DNA of 64,000 nt, from contig OY729419.2 in assembly GCA_963422285.2 (NCBI GenBank), positions 1,612,001 to 1,676,000 on the forward strand. Reading direction: 5' to 3'. Position 1 is the first letter of the stretch. Each line of letters starts with the position of its first letter. Of this stretch, positions 1 to 8,325 are shown piece by piece. A model generated the notes under the pieces. The model was given only the letters and a program-made list of their open reading frames with translations. It was not told where the DNA came from and did no database searches. The stretch is from VXYL01 sp963422285 (GTDB lineage Bacteria > Pseudomonadota > Gammaproteobacteria > Pseudomonadales > Azotimanducaceae). The position numbers were made by a program, and so were the translations under genes.

Positions 1-223
1 CCTTGCCGCTGGGCGGGAACCGCTCGCACCCTGGCATGCCACTCCAATCGAGCGCCTCTTCCGCTATTTCTGATTCCTCGTAATGTTCAGGCGCGACGAA
101 ATACTCCGAGAACGGGGTAGGGTCAACATGATCGGCATCCGTCGGGATCGCGAGACTCTTTGATTCGGAACTATATGCTTCAGAATCCAAGACACGATAT
201 ATAGCGTAATTTTCAAGGCACAG
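1..223 (-). CDS. Partial open frame, unknown protein
   Basis: An open frame on the minus strand runs off the left edge. It is acidic, with recognisable runs such as DADHVDPTPFSEYF and APEHYEESEIAEEALDW, and reads more like real protein than the neighbouring frames. Two consecutive TAG codons lie just upstream and no ATG is present; a TTG at about 190 is the only plausible start, so it may be the decayed beginning of a gene whose remainder lies outside. I do not recognise the family. It lies downstream of the broken HsdR tail and could belong to the same decayed locus. Confidence 0.25.
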   Translation of the reverse strand, partial: MCLENYAIYRVLDSEAYSSESKSLAIPTDADHVDPTPFSEYFVAPEHYEESEIAEEALDWSGMPGCERFPPSGK

Positions 224-469
224 CTACTAGTTATAGCTCCTAGGATACTGTTGTACATAGCTCTCTTTTGATTACGCGCTTCTCGTCGTAGCCGTGTCCT
301 GCGAACCATATCTGCGCCGGCAGCGCTCCCATCGAGCTTTCCATCCCGTCCGGTAGCGTTCATGCGGCCCTTCTCGGCATCGACACCGGCACCGAAGCGT
401 ACGGCAGTGGGCTGTATTCTCACACTTGCGCCCATCGCTAGTGCCGGTCCGGAGTCGCGCCGCCCAGCC

Positions 470-1016
470 CGCGGACAATACCTCGGCCTGCTCCAGCACT
501 GTCCGCGTCGCCTTCTCCCGCCGGTCCGGCGGGTAGCCGTGTTTGCGCAGGATGCGCTTGACGAGCCGGCGGAGATTGGCGCGGATGTTCTCGCGCAGGG
601 TCCAGTCGATCGCGACATTGCCGCGCACGGTCTCGTCGCCGAGCGCCTGCACGGCGCTGTCGTTGGTCTCCAGCGCGTCGTAGAACGCAAGCTCGTCTTC
701 GGACAGCCCCAGTGCCTCGCCGCGGGCGTTGGCTTGCGCAGCTTGCGGGCAAGCTGATCAGTTCCTCGATCACCTGCACGGACTCGAGGGCGCGGTTCCG
801 GTAGCGGGCGAGCGTCTGTTCCAGCATGTCGGCGAAGGATCGCGCCTGGACGATGTTCTTGCGCCGGCGGGCGGCCAGCTCGCCCTTCAACAGCTTCTGC
901 AACAGCTCGATCTCGAGGTTGCGCTGGGGCAGGCCGCGCACCTCGGCCAGGAATTCTTCGGAAAGGACCGAGATGTCGGGCTTGTCCAGGCCGGTCGCGG
1001 CGAAGATGTCCGCCAC
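470..1016 (-). pseudogene. Type I restriction HsdR C-terminal remnant
   Basis: This is the tail of a type I restriction-modification motor subunit (HsdR; the C-terminal helical region, DUF3387 type). The first piece, from 1016, begins MADIFAATGLDKPDISVLSE and reaches VQVIEELI. The frame then shifts near 740 and continues EALGLSEDELAFYDALE, then RENIRANLRRLVKRILRKHG, ending near VLEQAEVLSAGWA. The nuclease and helicase domains of the roughly 1,000-residue family are absent, and no hsdM or hsdS is present. The upstream end abuts a fragment of an unrelated nuclease gene at about 1010, so the break is a rearrangement, not only a frameshift. No activity is expected. Confidence 0.8.
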
Positions 1017-1189
1017 TTCGAGTGCAAGGTAGTGGAGAACGCCGCCCGGGGCGCGGCGATGGCCCAGCTCAAGGCCCGGGCTACGCCGACAAGCCCCGCC
1101 GCCTGGGCCGGCCGATCCGCTTGGTGGCCGTGGAGTTCAGCAAGGAAACCCGCAACTTGGCGGCCTTTGAGGTTGCCCAAGAACTCTAG
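1011..1189 (+). pseudogene. PD-(D/E)XK / AAA-like protein C-terminal remnant
   Basis: The plus strand encodes the last about 60 residues of a family that pairs an AAA-like ATPase with a C-terminal PD-(D/E)XK nuclease domain: FECKVVENAARGAAMAQLKA, then a one-base shift near 1078, then GYADKPRRLGRPIRLVAVEF and SKETRNLAAFEVAQEL, followed by a stop at 1187. The motif order (conserved hydrophobic K, the AQLKA..GYADKY turn, VEFSKETRN) is typical of that family, where the whole protein is about 500 residues. Everything upstream is missing. It lies tail-inward against the HsdR remnant. Confidence 0.65.
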
Positions 1190-1268
1190 CAGCCTGTCGG
1201 ACTTGAGCCGATGGCGGAGATGATGGTTTCCGTCACGAGTTTCCGTACGGCTCCCGGAGACAGGCGCC

Positions 1269-1493
1269 ATGAGCAATTCCCGCCAAGTTGATCGTGAGCT
1301 GGGGTTTCTCCTTCCGCCCTCGGTGGATGAATGGCTTCTGGAGCGTCTCTTGGCGCATTTCGTGGCGGAGGTGATCGAGCAATTAGAGCTGTCGGCGCCG
1401 GTAGACGGTAAAGGTCTGTCGCAGCTCGGGCTCGGCCGGGAAGATGGTTGCCCGTGCGTGTCGATGAGGCCCACACGCGCCTCCTTATCCTGA
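1269..1493 (+). pseudogene. IS1182-like transposase N-terminal fragment
   Basis: The first about 45 residues (MSNSRQVDRELGFLLPPSVD, then EWLLERLLAHFVAEVIEQLE) match the conserved opening of IS1182-type DDE transposases, in which the LLPPSVDEWLPE..L..FV motif starts the protein. After residue 45 the reading frame is lost and no DDE core follows. The normal length is over 400 residues. It is a dead fragment and a marker that insertion sequences have passed through this end of the window. Confidence 0.6.
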
Positions 1494-1549
1494 GCTTCTG
1501 GAGTGGCGGGGGGAATCCACTACCTCCGCTTGATCATGCACGGTCACGG

Positions 1550-1594
1550 GACCTGTCCCTGCCGCCGTGCGGCATGGCCGTGCAAGGACAGGTC
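1550..1594. repeat. Inverted repeat in gene-poor stretch
   Basis: GACCTGTCC (1550-1558) is repeated as its exact reverse complement GGACAGGTC (1586-1594). The spacer contains a smaller TGCCG/CGGCA pair, so the region can fold into a two-level hairpin. No T-run follows on either strand, so it is not a textbook terminator. Apart from this I see nothing in 1494-1695. It sits about 100 bases past the stop of the nitric oxide reductase gene and could end or stabilise that transcript. Confidence 0.4.
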
Positions 1595-1695
1595 AACCCA
1601 GCCATCGAACCTTGATCTCGCGCGAACTGCCGGAAGTCGGCCGGCGCACATTGCAACAGGCTTGCTGGACACCGCGTCGGACACCAGGAGACGCG

Positions 1696-3987
1696 CTATG
1701 GATGCCGGCTAGTGCGCGGGCCGAATTCGACCCGTAGCAGGAATATCAGCAGCAGCAGGGCACCCAACGCAAACACGATGTCGCCCGGCACACGCAGCCA
1801 CACCAGCGTCTCCATCAACGGTGAATGCATAACCTCAGGCGAGCGGGCGTGCCAGTAGCCGCGATCAAATGAAATCAGCGCCTGGACAATACCCTGGGGC
1901 AGAAGCGAGCCGAACACCATCAGCGCGAGCCCACCGTTGAAAAGCCAAAATACCCATTTCAATATGCGGTCGGACCACGCGCCGGCTGCCTGCGGTAGGT
2001 CGCGGCGGCATAGCAGCATGAAGCCGATGCCAAGCATGCCGTAGACCCCGAACAGCGCGGCATGACCGTGCGCTGGCGTGGTCATCAACCCCTGCAGGTA
2101 ATAGAGCGATAGCGGTGGATTGATCAGGAAGCCGAGCACCCCGGCGCCGACCAGGTTCCAGAAGGCGACGGCCAGGAAAAACATCAGCGGCATGTGGTAG
2201 CGCCGGACCCAGGGCGCCTGTCGCTCCGCGCGCCAGTGGTCATGAGCTTCGAAGGCGATGAGCGCGAGCGGCACGACCTCGAGCGCTGAGAACACCGCGC
2301 CGAGCGCCAGAACCGTTTCGGACATGCCTGCGAAATACAAATGGTGGAAAGTGCCAAGGACGCCGCCGCCGAGAAAAATCATGGCCGAGAACATGACGTA
2401 GACCGCCGCGGTCGAAGGCCGTAGAAGCCTCATGTGGACGAAGGCCCACGCCACCCACGCGGTCGCGAATACCTCGAACACGCCCTCGACCCAGAGATGC
2501 ACCACCCACCAACGCCAGTACTCGGCGACGGTCAGGTGCGTGTCGCGGGAGTAGAGGAAGCCGGCGCCGAAAAAGAGCGCGACGCCGGACGAAGAGAGCA
2601 GCAACAGGATCAGAAGGTGCTTGTCGGGTCCCGCTTTGCGGATGGCGGGCACTAGGCAGCGCGTCATCAAGAGCAGCCAGAGCAACAGGCCGGCGAAGAG
2701 CAAAAACTGCCAGAAGCGCCCCATGTCGAGGAACTCGTAGCCCTGATGCCCGAACCAGTAGACCAGTGTGGGATCTGTCATCTTTCCGGTCAGGGTGAGC
2801 CACTCCCCGGCGAGGGAACCCAGGACGGCGGCCACCAACGCCACCCACAGGACATCCACGCCCAATCGTTGCAAGGGCGGTTCCGAACCGGCTATCAACG
2901 GCGCCAGATAGAGCCCCGCACCGAGCCAAGCCGTCGCAATCCAGAGTATGGCGAGCTGCACATGCCATGTCCGGGTCAATGCGTAGGGCGCGATTTCGGA
3001 CAGCGGCATGCCGTAGAAATCCTGGCCCTCAACCGCGAAATGTGCGGTCACTGCGCCGAGAGAGATTTGCGCGCCCAGCAGAATGGCGACGATCCAGATG
3101 TATTTGACCACGCCCCGCATCGAAGCCGTCGGTTGGACGGAGGCGATCGGATTGGTGCTCGGATAACCCTCCGACGGCTCGGTGTCCTTCCGCCATTCGT
3201 CGCGTTCGCGCAGAAAAAACCAGCACAGCGCACCGGTGGCGGCGATCAACAGAACCACCGAAACGAACGTCCAAATGAAAGTCGAGGCGCTCGGCTGGTT
3301 GCCGACCAGCGGCTCGTGCGGCCAATTGTTGGTGTAGGTGACGCTGTCGTCGGGACGCAGCGTGGCCGCCGCCCACGAGGTCCACCACCACCAAGCCACG
3401 AGCTTGCGGACCTGCTCGTCCGGTTCGGCGCCGAGCGGGTGTTCGGGGATCGCGAAATCCTTGCGCAGGGCCGCCGCCGCAGGGCCGTCGCCGGCACCGC
3501 CGAACAGCGCCGCGTAGTGCGCAACCAGGGTTTCAATGGCGAGTGCGCGCTCGCGGGTGATGACGATTCGCCTAGTCTCGGGATCGTAGGTGTTGACGCG
3601 AATGCGTGCGGCCAGCGCCGCGATGCGCGCCGCCCGCTCCGGCATCGAGACGGCGGTGAGGTCACCGTCGGCCTCGAGCATCGCCAACGCTTCGCGGTGC
3701 AGCACATCGGCCGTCCAGTCCGGAGCCAGATAGGCGCCATGGCCCCAAACAGAGCCCAGTTCCATGCCGCCGATGCGTCGCCAGACATCGCGCCCGTCGT
3801 GGATGTCGCGGCTTGTGAAGATCACCGAAGACGTGGCACCGTCCACCATAACCACCTGCTCGGGCATGGGCGGCGCTTCTTGGAACGACCGGCCGCCGAC
3901 TAAAAGCAGGGTGCCGAACATCACGACGAGCAGGACGGCGAACATCGTCCAGAGCCTCTTGAGGGTGAAGAAATCGCGATAGTTCAT
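1696..3987 (-). CDS. norZ: Quinol-dependent nitric oxide reductase
   Basis: A 763-residue single-chain respiratory NO reductase (qNOR) of the cytoplasmic membrane, reducing 2 NO to N2O with electrons from quinol. It has one N-terminal membrane segment (about residues 13-32), an approximately 200-residue periplasmic domain characteristic of the quinol form, then about 13 further membrane helices of the heme-copper oxidase fold. Heme and non-heme iron ligands are visible: TRTWHVQLAILW, VVHLWVEGVFEVFA (His plus the catalytic-site Glu), GTFHHLYFAG and TTPAHGHAALFGVYG. The start is supported by GGAG about 9 bases upstream. No norC, norD, norQ or nitrite reductase is nearby, so NO detoxification is more likely than full denitrification. 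Expression control is not evident; I found no convincing FNR/DNR box. Confidence 0.93.
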   Translation of the reverse strand: MNYRDFFTLKRLWTMFAVLLVVMFGTLLLVGGRSFQEAPPMPEQVVMVDGATSSVIFTSRDIHDGRDVWRRIGGMELGSVWGHGAYLAPDWTADVLHREALAMLEADGDLTAVSMPERAARIAALAARIRVNTYDPETRRIVITRERALAIETLVAHYAALFGGAGDGPAAAALRKDFAIPEHPLGAEPDEQVRKLVAWWWWTSWAAATLRPDDSVTYTNNWPHEPLVGNQPSASTFIWTFVSVVLLIAATGALCWFFLRERDEWRKDTEPSEGYPSTNPIASVQPTASMRGVVKYIWIVAILLGAQISLGAVTAHFAVEGQDFYGMPLSEIAPYALTRTWHVQLAILWIATAWLGAGLYLAPLIAGSEPPLQRLGVDVLWVALVAAVLGSLAGEWLTLTGKMTDPTLVYWFGHQGYEFLDMGRFWQFLLFAGLLLWLLLMTRCLVPAIRKAGPDKHLLILLLLSSSGVALFFGAGFLYSRDTHLTVAEYWRWWVVHLWVEGVFEVFATAWVAWAFVHMRLLRPSTAAVYVMFSAMIFLGGGVLGTFHHLYFAGMSETVLALGAVFSALEVVPLALIAFEAHDHWRAERQAPWVRRYHMPLMFFLAVAFWNLVGAGVLGFLINPPLSLYYLQGLMTTPAHGHAALFGVYGMLGIGFMLLCRRDLPQAAGAWSDRILKWVFWLFNGGLALMVFGSLLPQGIVQALISFDRGYWHARSPEVMHSPLMETLVWLRVPGDIVFALGALLLLIFLLRVEFGPRTSRHP

Positions 3988-4111
3988 TGCGTTGGCTCCG
4001 GTCTATCGGGCGGCTTGGCACCTGACTCCAAGTGTATTCCTGTTGCGGCCCAGGCCGCTAGTTTCTCCGGGGGCAATCTCTTTGAATCGATTTCGCCGCT
4101 ACGATGTACAC

Positions 4112-4139
4112 GGCCCTTGAACGCATGCATTCAAGGGCC
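4112..4139. repeat. Perfect 10-bp palindromic arms upstream of norZ
   Basis: GGCCCTTGAA and TTCAAGGGCC are perfect arms around the 8-base spacer CGCATGCA, about 125 bases upstream of the norZ start. The arms contain TTGA and TCAA as in FNR/DNR boxes, but they are 10 bases apart instead of 6, so that assignment fails. It could be an operator for another NO-responsive regulator or a terminator for the DUF1829 gene that reads toward it, although no T-run follows. The rest of 3988-4380 holds no gene I can identify. Confidence 0.4.
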
Positions 4140-4380
4140 AAGCGCGGACCGGCTTGTCCGCCATGTCCACTGGCGAGCCGCTGCGCCGGGCCTCAAAGCC
4201 GCCGGCGCCGGGTGAATGGCGGAATGTTGCCCATGCAAGGGCCACTGCCGCCCATCGAGACCTGGATGCCGGCGGCCGGCAAGCGCCCGGCCAAAGCGAT
4301 GCTGGTGAACTGCCCGCCCTGGATTCGCCTGCCAGGGAGCATGTCGCGCAGGGAACCAGCCTCGGTCAACTGGAAGGGAG

Positions 4381-4941
4381 TCATGCGGCGAGTTCCTCGC
4401 ACACCTCATGCCGGCTCGACCACGGGATTGGGCGCACTTCATAATTTCGCATCGCGTCCAGCACGCGCCCGGGAACTATTTGTTCCGAGTCGTTTAGAAT
4501 CGCGTAGGCGCGCGCCTCGGGAGAACGCACATTCCTGGTATCCATCCAGGCAAACGCCACCGCCTGCGCAGTATCACGATTCGGACGATTGATCGCGCGC
4601 AGCGCACGTTCGGGTTGAGCCTTCGATCTTGGTATGACAAAGTCGAAGCGATGATCGTAGCCGCTTTTGCCCGCGAACACGACGCTTGGCGTGTAGCGGA
4701 TATCGGAAAGATCGAGCCAAGCGGCCGCATCCTCGTGAAACAAACGGGTGACGGCGGGCGAGGCCAAGTAGAAGAGATCGTTGACCGCAAGCATCGCCTG
4801 CAAAAGGTTGTATTTCCGCAGCGAGAAATTGTCTGGCGACGTCTTGACTGCAATCGCCTGTCCTTCCGACTGCGCGCCGAATCCATACGGCAGGAGGCTG
4901 CGGTCTGCCTCGGCGATGTCGATGGGCCGGTCCATTCCCAT
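4381..4941 (-). pseudogene. DUF1828/DUF1829 protein, N-terminally truncated
   Basis: The 186-residue frame carries an apparently complete DUF1829 domain (from about residue 37: SPDNFSLRKYNLLQAMLAVN, later WLDLSDIRYTPSVVFAGKSG, HRFDFVIPRSKAQPERALRA, INRPNRDTAQAVAFAWMDT). The upstream DUF1828 half is reduced to about 30 residues (DIAEADRSLLPYGFG). Full-length relatives are about 250 residues. The family is of unknown biochemical function and is often met in accessory, toxin-antitoxin-like settings. The open frame ahead of the ATG at 4941 is interrupted, so the gene is probably truncated, although the remaining domain could still be made. Confidence 0.55.
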
Positions 4942-4949
4942 GTCGCGCC

Positions 4950-5184
4950 ACTCATGATCTCGTAGAGAGCGATGGCGTCGTCGATGAAGTCCGGCACCAG
5001 CACGAGGCAGGCTTGCGCCTTCTCGCCGTCGCAGTCATGGGATGTGTCGATTCGTGTATCGGGGTATCGGAACACTGCCCAGCGGCACCGTGAGCAGGTC
5101 GTTCTCGTGCGCTAGCCGGAAGATGGGCTTGGAGCTGTTGGGCGTCTCCGCGAGGCCTAGCCCCTCGGTCAGATACCGCTTCAT
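4950..5184 (-). pseudogene. Frameshifted remnant, unknown family
   Basis: Two in-order pieces in different frames form one recognisable stretch. MKRYLTEGLGLAETPNSSKP through ENDLLTVPLGSV runs from 5184 to about 5078. FRYPDTRIDTSHDCDGEKAQ through VLVPDFIDDAIALYEIMSG then follows in another frame to about 4950. A weak open continuation upstream (HPAFRDLLRLPAEV) ends at a stop. I do not recognise the family. Its position directly before the DUF1829 piece suggests one decayed locus. Confidence 0.35.
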
Positions 5185-5316
5185 CACTTCCGCAGGCAGT
5201 CGCAGCAGGTCTCGAAACGCTGGGTGACCGATTCAGCGACAGGAGCGAAACCAGCGCCGCCAAGACGGTTGCAACGTCGCCTGCGGTCGCATAACGTGTG
5301 CCCAGATCGCACGGGT

Positions 5317-5694
5317 ATGGACGCAATGGACGAACTCGAACCCCGCCGCTCCCGGCACCGGATGCTGCTGCTTGCCAGTCTCAAGGGTGCCGGTGCGCTG
5401 GCGGTTCTGGCCGGCCTGCTGGCGACTTTGCCCATCCGCGCCGCCGGCGATGCCGATGCGGGTGCCAAGAAGGCCGCCCTGTGCGCCGCCTGCCACGGAC
5501 CCAACGGCATCAGCATCAATCCGCTTTGGCCCAGCCTCGCCGGCCAGCAGGAAGTCTACTTGGCCAAGCAGATCAAGGCGTTCCGCGACGGCGAGCGGAC
5601 GGAGCCCACGATGCAGCCGTTCGTAGCCAACCTGACGGATGAGGACATCGATGATCTGGCGGCGTACTATGCGTCGCTATCGCCGTGTCCGTGA
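5317..5694 (+). CDS. Exported class I cytochrome c (c553-like)
   Basis: A 125-residue single-heme cytochrome c. An N-terminal hydrophobic helix (about residues 16-40, MLLLASLKGAGALAVLAGLL) ends at a plausible signal-peptidase site after IRAA. The heme motif is CAACH, and the axial methionine is probably the Met in TEPTMQPFVANLTDEDIDDL. The fold ends with the usual helix LAAYYASL. It is expected in the periplasm or on the membrane face, shuttling electrons. I chose the ATG at 5317 because the open frame further upstream is low-quality arginine-rich sequence; a start at 5362 would also give a signal peptide. It is next to decayed genes, but its own motifs are intact. Confidence 0.8.
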   Translation: MDAMDELEPRRSRHRMLLLASLKGAGALAVLAGLLATLPIRAAGDADAGAKKAALCAACHGPNGISINPLWPSLAGQQEVYLAKQIKAFRDGERTEPTMQPFVANLTDEDIDDLAAYYASLSPCP

Positions 5695-5845
5695 TCGGAT
5701 AGGCGACCCGGCCGCCGACGCTGTCGAGCCGTTCCACTGCGGCCCGGCATCATGGGCGAGAGGATGGCCGCAGCCCGCGCTCGCCAGGTCAACCGGACGC
5801 TCGCGGCGGTTCGGACGCGAACGGGCTGACGCGAGGTGTCGTCGA

Positions 5846-5865
5846 CCCCCCCCCCCCCCCCCCCC
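5846..5865. repeat. Run of 20 C
   Basis: An uninterrupted run of 20 C residues lies in the junk-like stretch between the cytochrome c gene and the sensor kinase remnant. Runs of this length are rare and slip readily during replication and sequencing. Because the downstream kinase reading frame is already broken, phase variation has no obvious intact target. It may also reflect an assembly or sequencing difficulty. Confidence 0.9.
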
Positions 5866-5867
5866 GG

Positions 5868-6107
5868 CGTGGCGCCGGGGCATCGCCCTGAACTTCCATC
5901 CGGAAGCCGGCCTGCCGATCGTCCACAGCGACTTGGTGCGGACTCGGCAGGTCGGCCTCAACCTGATTGGCCACGCCATCGACGCCGTGGCCGAGATCGA
6001 CTGCCGACACGACCATTCGATCCGCATCGCCACCTGTCTGATCGGAGCGGCGGCCGACCCGGCGCGAGCTTCCACTTCGCTTTGCCATTGGTGGAAGACG
6101 CCTGACG
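5868..6107 (+). pseudogene. Sensor histidine kinase remnant
   Basis: The stretch retains the ATP-binding (HATPase) end of a FixL/NtrB-like sensor kinase: RGIALNFHPEAGLPIVHSDL, then VRTRQVGLNLIGHAIDAVAE, which is the N-box region (normally NLxxNAxxA; the key Asn is His here). After a frame change it ends GASFHFALPLVEDA. The sensor, dimerisation and G-box regions are missing. It is followed at once by a response-regulator remnant, so a whole two-component pair has decayed in place. Confidence 0.6.
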
Positions 6108-6385
6108 CCGCGCGGACCGTGTTCGTTGTGGACGACGAGCTAGTGCGCGGACGCCATCGCCGTGCTGCTCGACGCCGCAGGCATGGCGTGCGAAACCTGC
6201 GCTGACGCCCAGGCCTTGCTCGCCGCCTTCGACTCTCGGCCTGAAAACGCGGTGCCGCCGGCACGAGCGGCCTCGAACTCCAACGACAGTTCCTGGAGCG
6301 CAATGCCCGACTGCCCACCGCCTTCGTCACTGGCCACGGCGACATCCCGACGGCGGTGGCGGCGACGAAGCCGGCACCGGACCGC
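6108..6385 (+). pseudogene. FixJ-type response regulator remnant
   Basis: Receiver-domain pieces appear in order across frames: RTVFVVDDE (beta-1 with the acidic pair), DAIAVLLDAAGMACETCADA, then GTSGLELQRQFLERNARLPT and AFVTGHGDIPTAVAAT. These match the FixJ/NodW receiver. The phospho-acceptor segment is lost in a deletion near 6240, and there is no DNA-binding domain. It lies between the kinase remnant and the 3' end of pspF, and cannot signal. Confidence 0.65.
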
Positions 6386-6392
6386 CGTCGGT

Positions 6393-7436
6393 TCAGCCCA
6401 CGCTCGCTGTTCCGTCCTGCTGCGCCGGGTCTTCGCCGTCGAGGCGCGAGCGTTGCAGCTCGTATTTCTTCAGGTAGCCGCGGAACTGGTGGTAGGTAAG
6501 GCCGAGCAACTCCGCCGCCTTGCGCTGGTTGAACTTGGCGGTGGTCATGGCTTGGTTGATGAGGTCGATTTCCAAGTCCTGGACCGTCTGCTTGAGATCC
6601 AGCGGCAATGCCAGCCGGCCGCCGAGGTTGGTCGACTCCGGCGCGTCGGCGGGGCGGAACGGCGACTCGAAGGGGTCGAGAATGATCTCGTCCACGGCTT
6701 CGTCGGCATCCGTGCGGTACACGGCCCGTTCGACGACGTTCTTCAGTTCGCGCAGGTTGCCGGGCCAGCGATAGTCGTGCAAGGCGGCGCGGGCAGTTTC
6801 GGTAAAGCCGGGGAAGTAGTCGCGTTCGAGTTCGGTGGCCATGTTGATGGCGAAGTGCTCGGCTAGCAGCAGGATGTCCTCTGCGCGTTCGCGCAGCGGC
6901 GGCAGGGTGACGACGTCGAAGGCGAGGCGGTCCAACAGGTCCAGGCGGAAGCGGCCTTCGGCGGCAAGCTGCGGCAGGTCCTCGTTGGTGGCGGCCACGA
7001 TGCGCACGTTGACGTGCAGCGTCTTCTTGCCGCCGACGCGCTCGAACTCGCCGTACTCGATCACCCGCAGCAGCTTCTCCTGGATCAGGCCCGAGGTGGT
7101 GGCCAGCTCGTCCAGGAACAGGGTGCCGCCGTCGGCGCGCTCGAAACGGCCTTGGTGGGTGCGCGAGGCGCCGGTGAAGGAGCCGGCCTCGTGGCCGAAC
7201 AGCTCGCTTTCGATCAGCGTATCGCTAATGGCGGCGCAGTTCAGCTTCAGAAACTCGCCCTCCCAGCGGTTGGAGAGATAGTGCAGGCGAGCGGCGATCA
7301 GCTCCTTGCCGGTGCCACGCTCGCCCACGACCAGCACAGGCTTTTCCAGCGGCGCCACCTTGGATACCCCTTCCAGCGCCAGCAGGAAGGCGGGCGATTC
7401 GCCGATCAGGCGATCCGGTTCTAGGCGGTTGGGCAT
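6393..7436 (-). CDS. pspF: Psp operon transcriptional activator PspF
   Basis: A 347-residue sigma-54 enhancer-binding protein without a receiver domain, as is usual for PspF. The AAA+ core starts almost at the N-terminus. Walker A is GERGTGKE; the sigma-54 contact loop reads GSFTGA (usual GAFTGA); Walker B is GGTLFLDELA; the arginine-finger segment is FRLDLLDRLAFDVV. A C-terminal helix-turn-helix (NQRKAAELLGLTYHQFRGYL) binds upstream of pspA. It is divergent from pspA, with the shared 190-base control region between them. I start at the ATG at 7436, which gives the family N-terminus; upstream codons read through the promoter region. PspA is expected to inhibit it directly. Confidence 0.93.
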   Translation of the reverse strand: MPNRLEPDRLIGESPAFLLALEGVSKVAPLEKPVLVVGERGTGKELIAARLHYLSNRWEGEFLKLNCAAISDTLIESELFGHEAGSFTGASRTHQGRFERADGGTLFLDELATTSGLIQEKLLRVIEYGEFERVGGKKTLHVNVRIVAATNEDLPQLAAEGRFRLDLLDRLAFDVVTLPPLRERAEDILLLAEHFAINMATELERDYFPGFTETARAALHDYRWPGNLRELKNVVERAVYRTDADEAVDEIILDPFESPFRPADAPESTNLGGRLALPLDLKQTVQDLEIDLINQAMTTAKFNQRKAAELLGLTYHQFRGYLKKYELQRSRLDGEDPAQQDGTASVG

Positions 7437-7567
7437 GGCGTGGACTTCCAGAGTCGGGTGGGGATTCTGCCAACAGTTGGCCGATTCCGCCACGACGGAT
7501 TGCGGGTGGCGTTGGCGGTTTGGTATTAAAACTTGATCTTTCAATGAGTTAGGAGCTTCTTCGTAGA

Positions 7568-7584
7568 TTGGCACGGTTCCTGAA
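7568..7584 (+). promoter_or_regulatory. Sigma-54 promoter of pspA
   Basis: TTGGCACGGTTCCTGAA closely matches the -24 box (TGGCACG) and, at the right spacing, a weaker -12 box (CTGA against TTGC; the usual GC reads GA). Transcription would start near 7595, leaving a leader of about 30 bases with a strong GGAGG before the pspA ATG. The dedicated activator gene pspF is divergent immediately upstream, as expected for this promoter class. Confidence 0.7.
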
Positions 7585-7626
7585 GATATCCTGCCAAGTG
7601 CAAACCCCAACTCGGAGGTGGTTTAG

Positions 7627-8310
7627 ATGAGCGTATTTTCCCGCATCACCGACATCGTCAACTCCAACATCAACGCCTTGCTCGACAAGGCCGAGGACCC
7701 GGAGAAGATGGTGCGGCTGATCATCCAGGAGATGGAAGAGACCTTGGTGGAAGTCAGGACCACGTCGGCGCGAGCCATCGCCGACAAGAAGGAACTCAAC
7801 CGGCGCGGCGAGCACTTGCAGTTCGAGGCGAACGAATGGGAGCGCAAGGCCGAACTGGCGATCTCCAAGGGCCGCGACGACCTTGCCCGGGCGGCGCTGG
7901 TGGAGAAGTCCAAGGCCGACGACATGGCAGCTACCGTAAGCGCCGAGCTGGTCGTGCTCGAAGGCACCCTCGGCAAGCTCAACGACGACATCCACGCCTT
8001 GCAGCAGAAGATCAAGGATGCCAAGACGCGCCAGAACGTCATCATCATGCGCGGCCAAGCGGCGCAGACCCGGCTGGGCGTGCGCCGACAGCTAAGCGAC
8101 CACAGCATCGAGGACGCCATGACGCGCTTCGAGCAATACGAGCGCAAGATGGACGATCTCGAAGGCCAAGTGGAATCCTTCGATCTCGGCCAGCGCACCT
8201 TGCGCGACCAGATCGAGGAGCTCGACACCAGCGATGCCGTGGACGAGGAGCTGAGGCTGCTCAAGGCGCGGGTTCGCGACGGAGCGCGGCAAGACTCCCC
8301 GGCCAACTGA
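7627..8310 (+). CDS. pspA: Phage shock protein A
   Basis: A 227-residue ESCRT-III-related coiled-coil protein of the inner-membrane face. It binds stressed membranes, helps maintain the proton-motive force, and in resting cells restrains PspF. The N-terminal amphipathic helix is MSVFSRITDIVNSNINALLD. The conserved DPEKMVRLIIQEMEETL segment follows, then a long helical hairpin through residue 190. The length matches E. coli PspA (222). GGAGG lies 10 bases before the ATG. It is the first gene of a five-gene run with tight spacing. Confidence 0.95.
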   Translation: MSVFSRITDIVNSNINALLDKAEDPEKMVRLIIQEMEETLVEVRTTSARAIADKKELNRRGEHLQFEANEWERKAELAISKGRDDLARAALVEKSKADDMAATVSAELVVLEGTLGKLNDDIHALQQKIKDAKTRQNVIIMRGQAAQTRLGVRRQLSDHSIEDAMTRFEQYERKMDDLEGQVESFDLGQRTLRDQIEELDTSDAVDEELRLLKARVRDGARQDSPAN

Positions 8311-8325
8311 TTGGGGAGCGGAACG

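Noticed and set aside
2746..3903. 385-codon plus-strand frame opposite norZ
   Set aside because: Antisense shadow; the minus-strand reading has all the heme-ligand motifs of NO reductase.
4080..4140. FNR/DNR box upstream of norZ
   Set aside because: TTGA and TCAA half-sites are present, but 10 bases apart instead of 6; no other good match was found in the norZ leader.
4193..4402. 69-residue minus-strand frame before the DUF1829 remnant
   Set aside because: A few protein-like stretches (GGQFTSIALAGRLPAAGIQV), but no family was recognised, no ribosome site found, and it overlaps the end of the DUF1829 frame.
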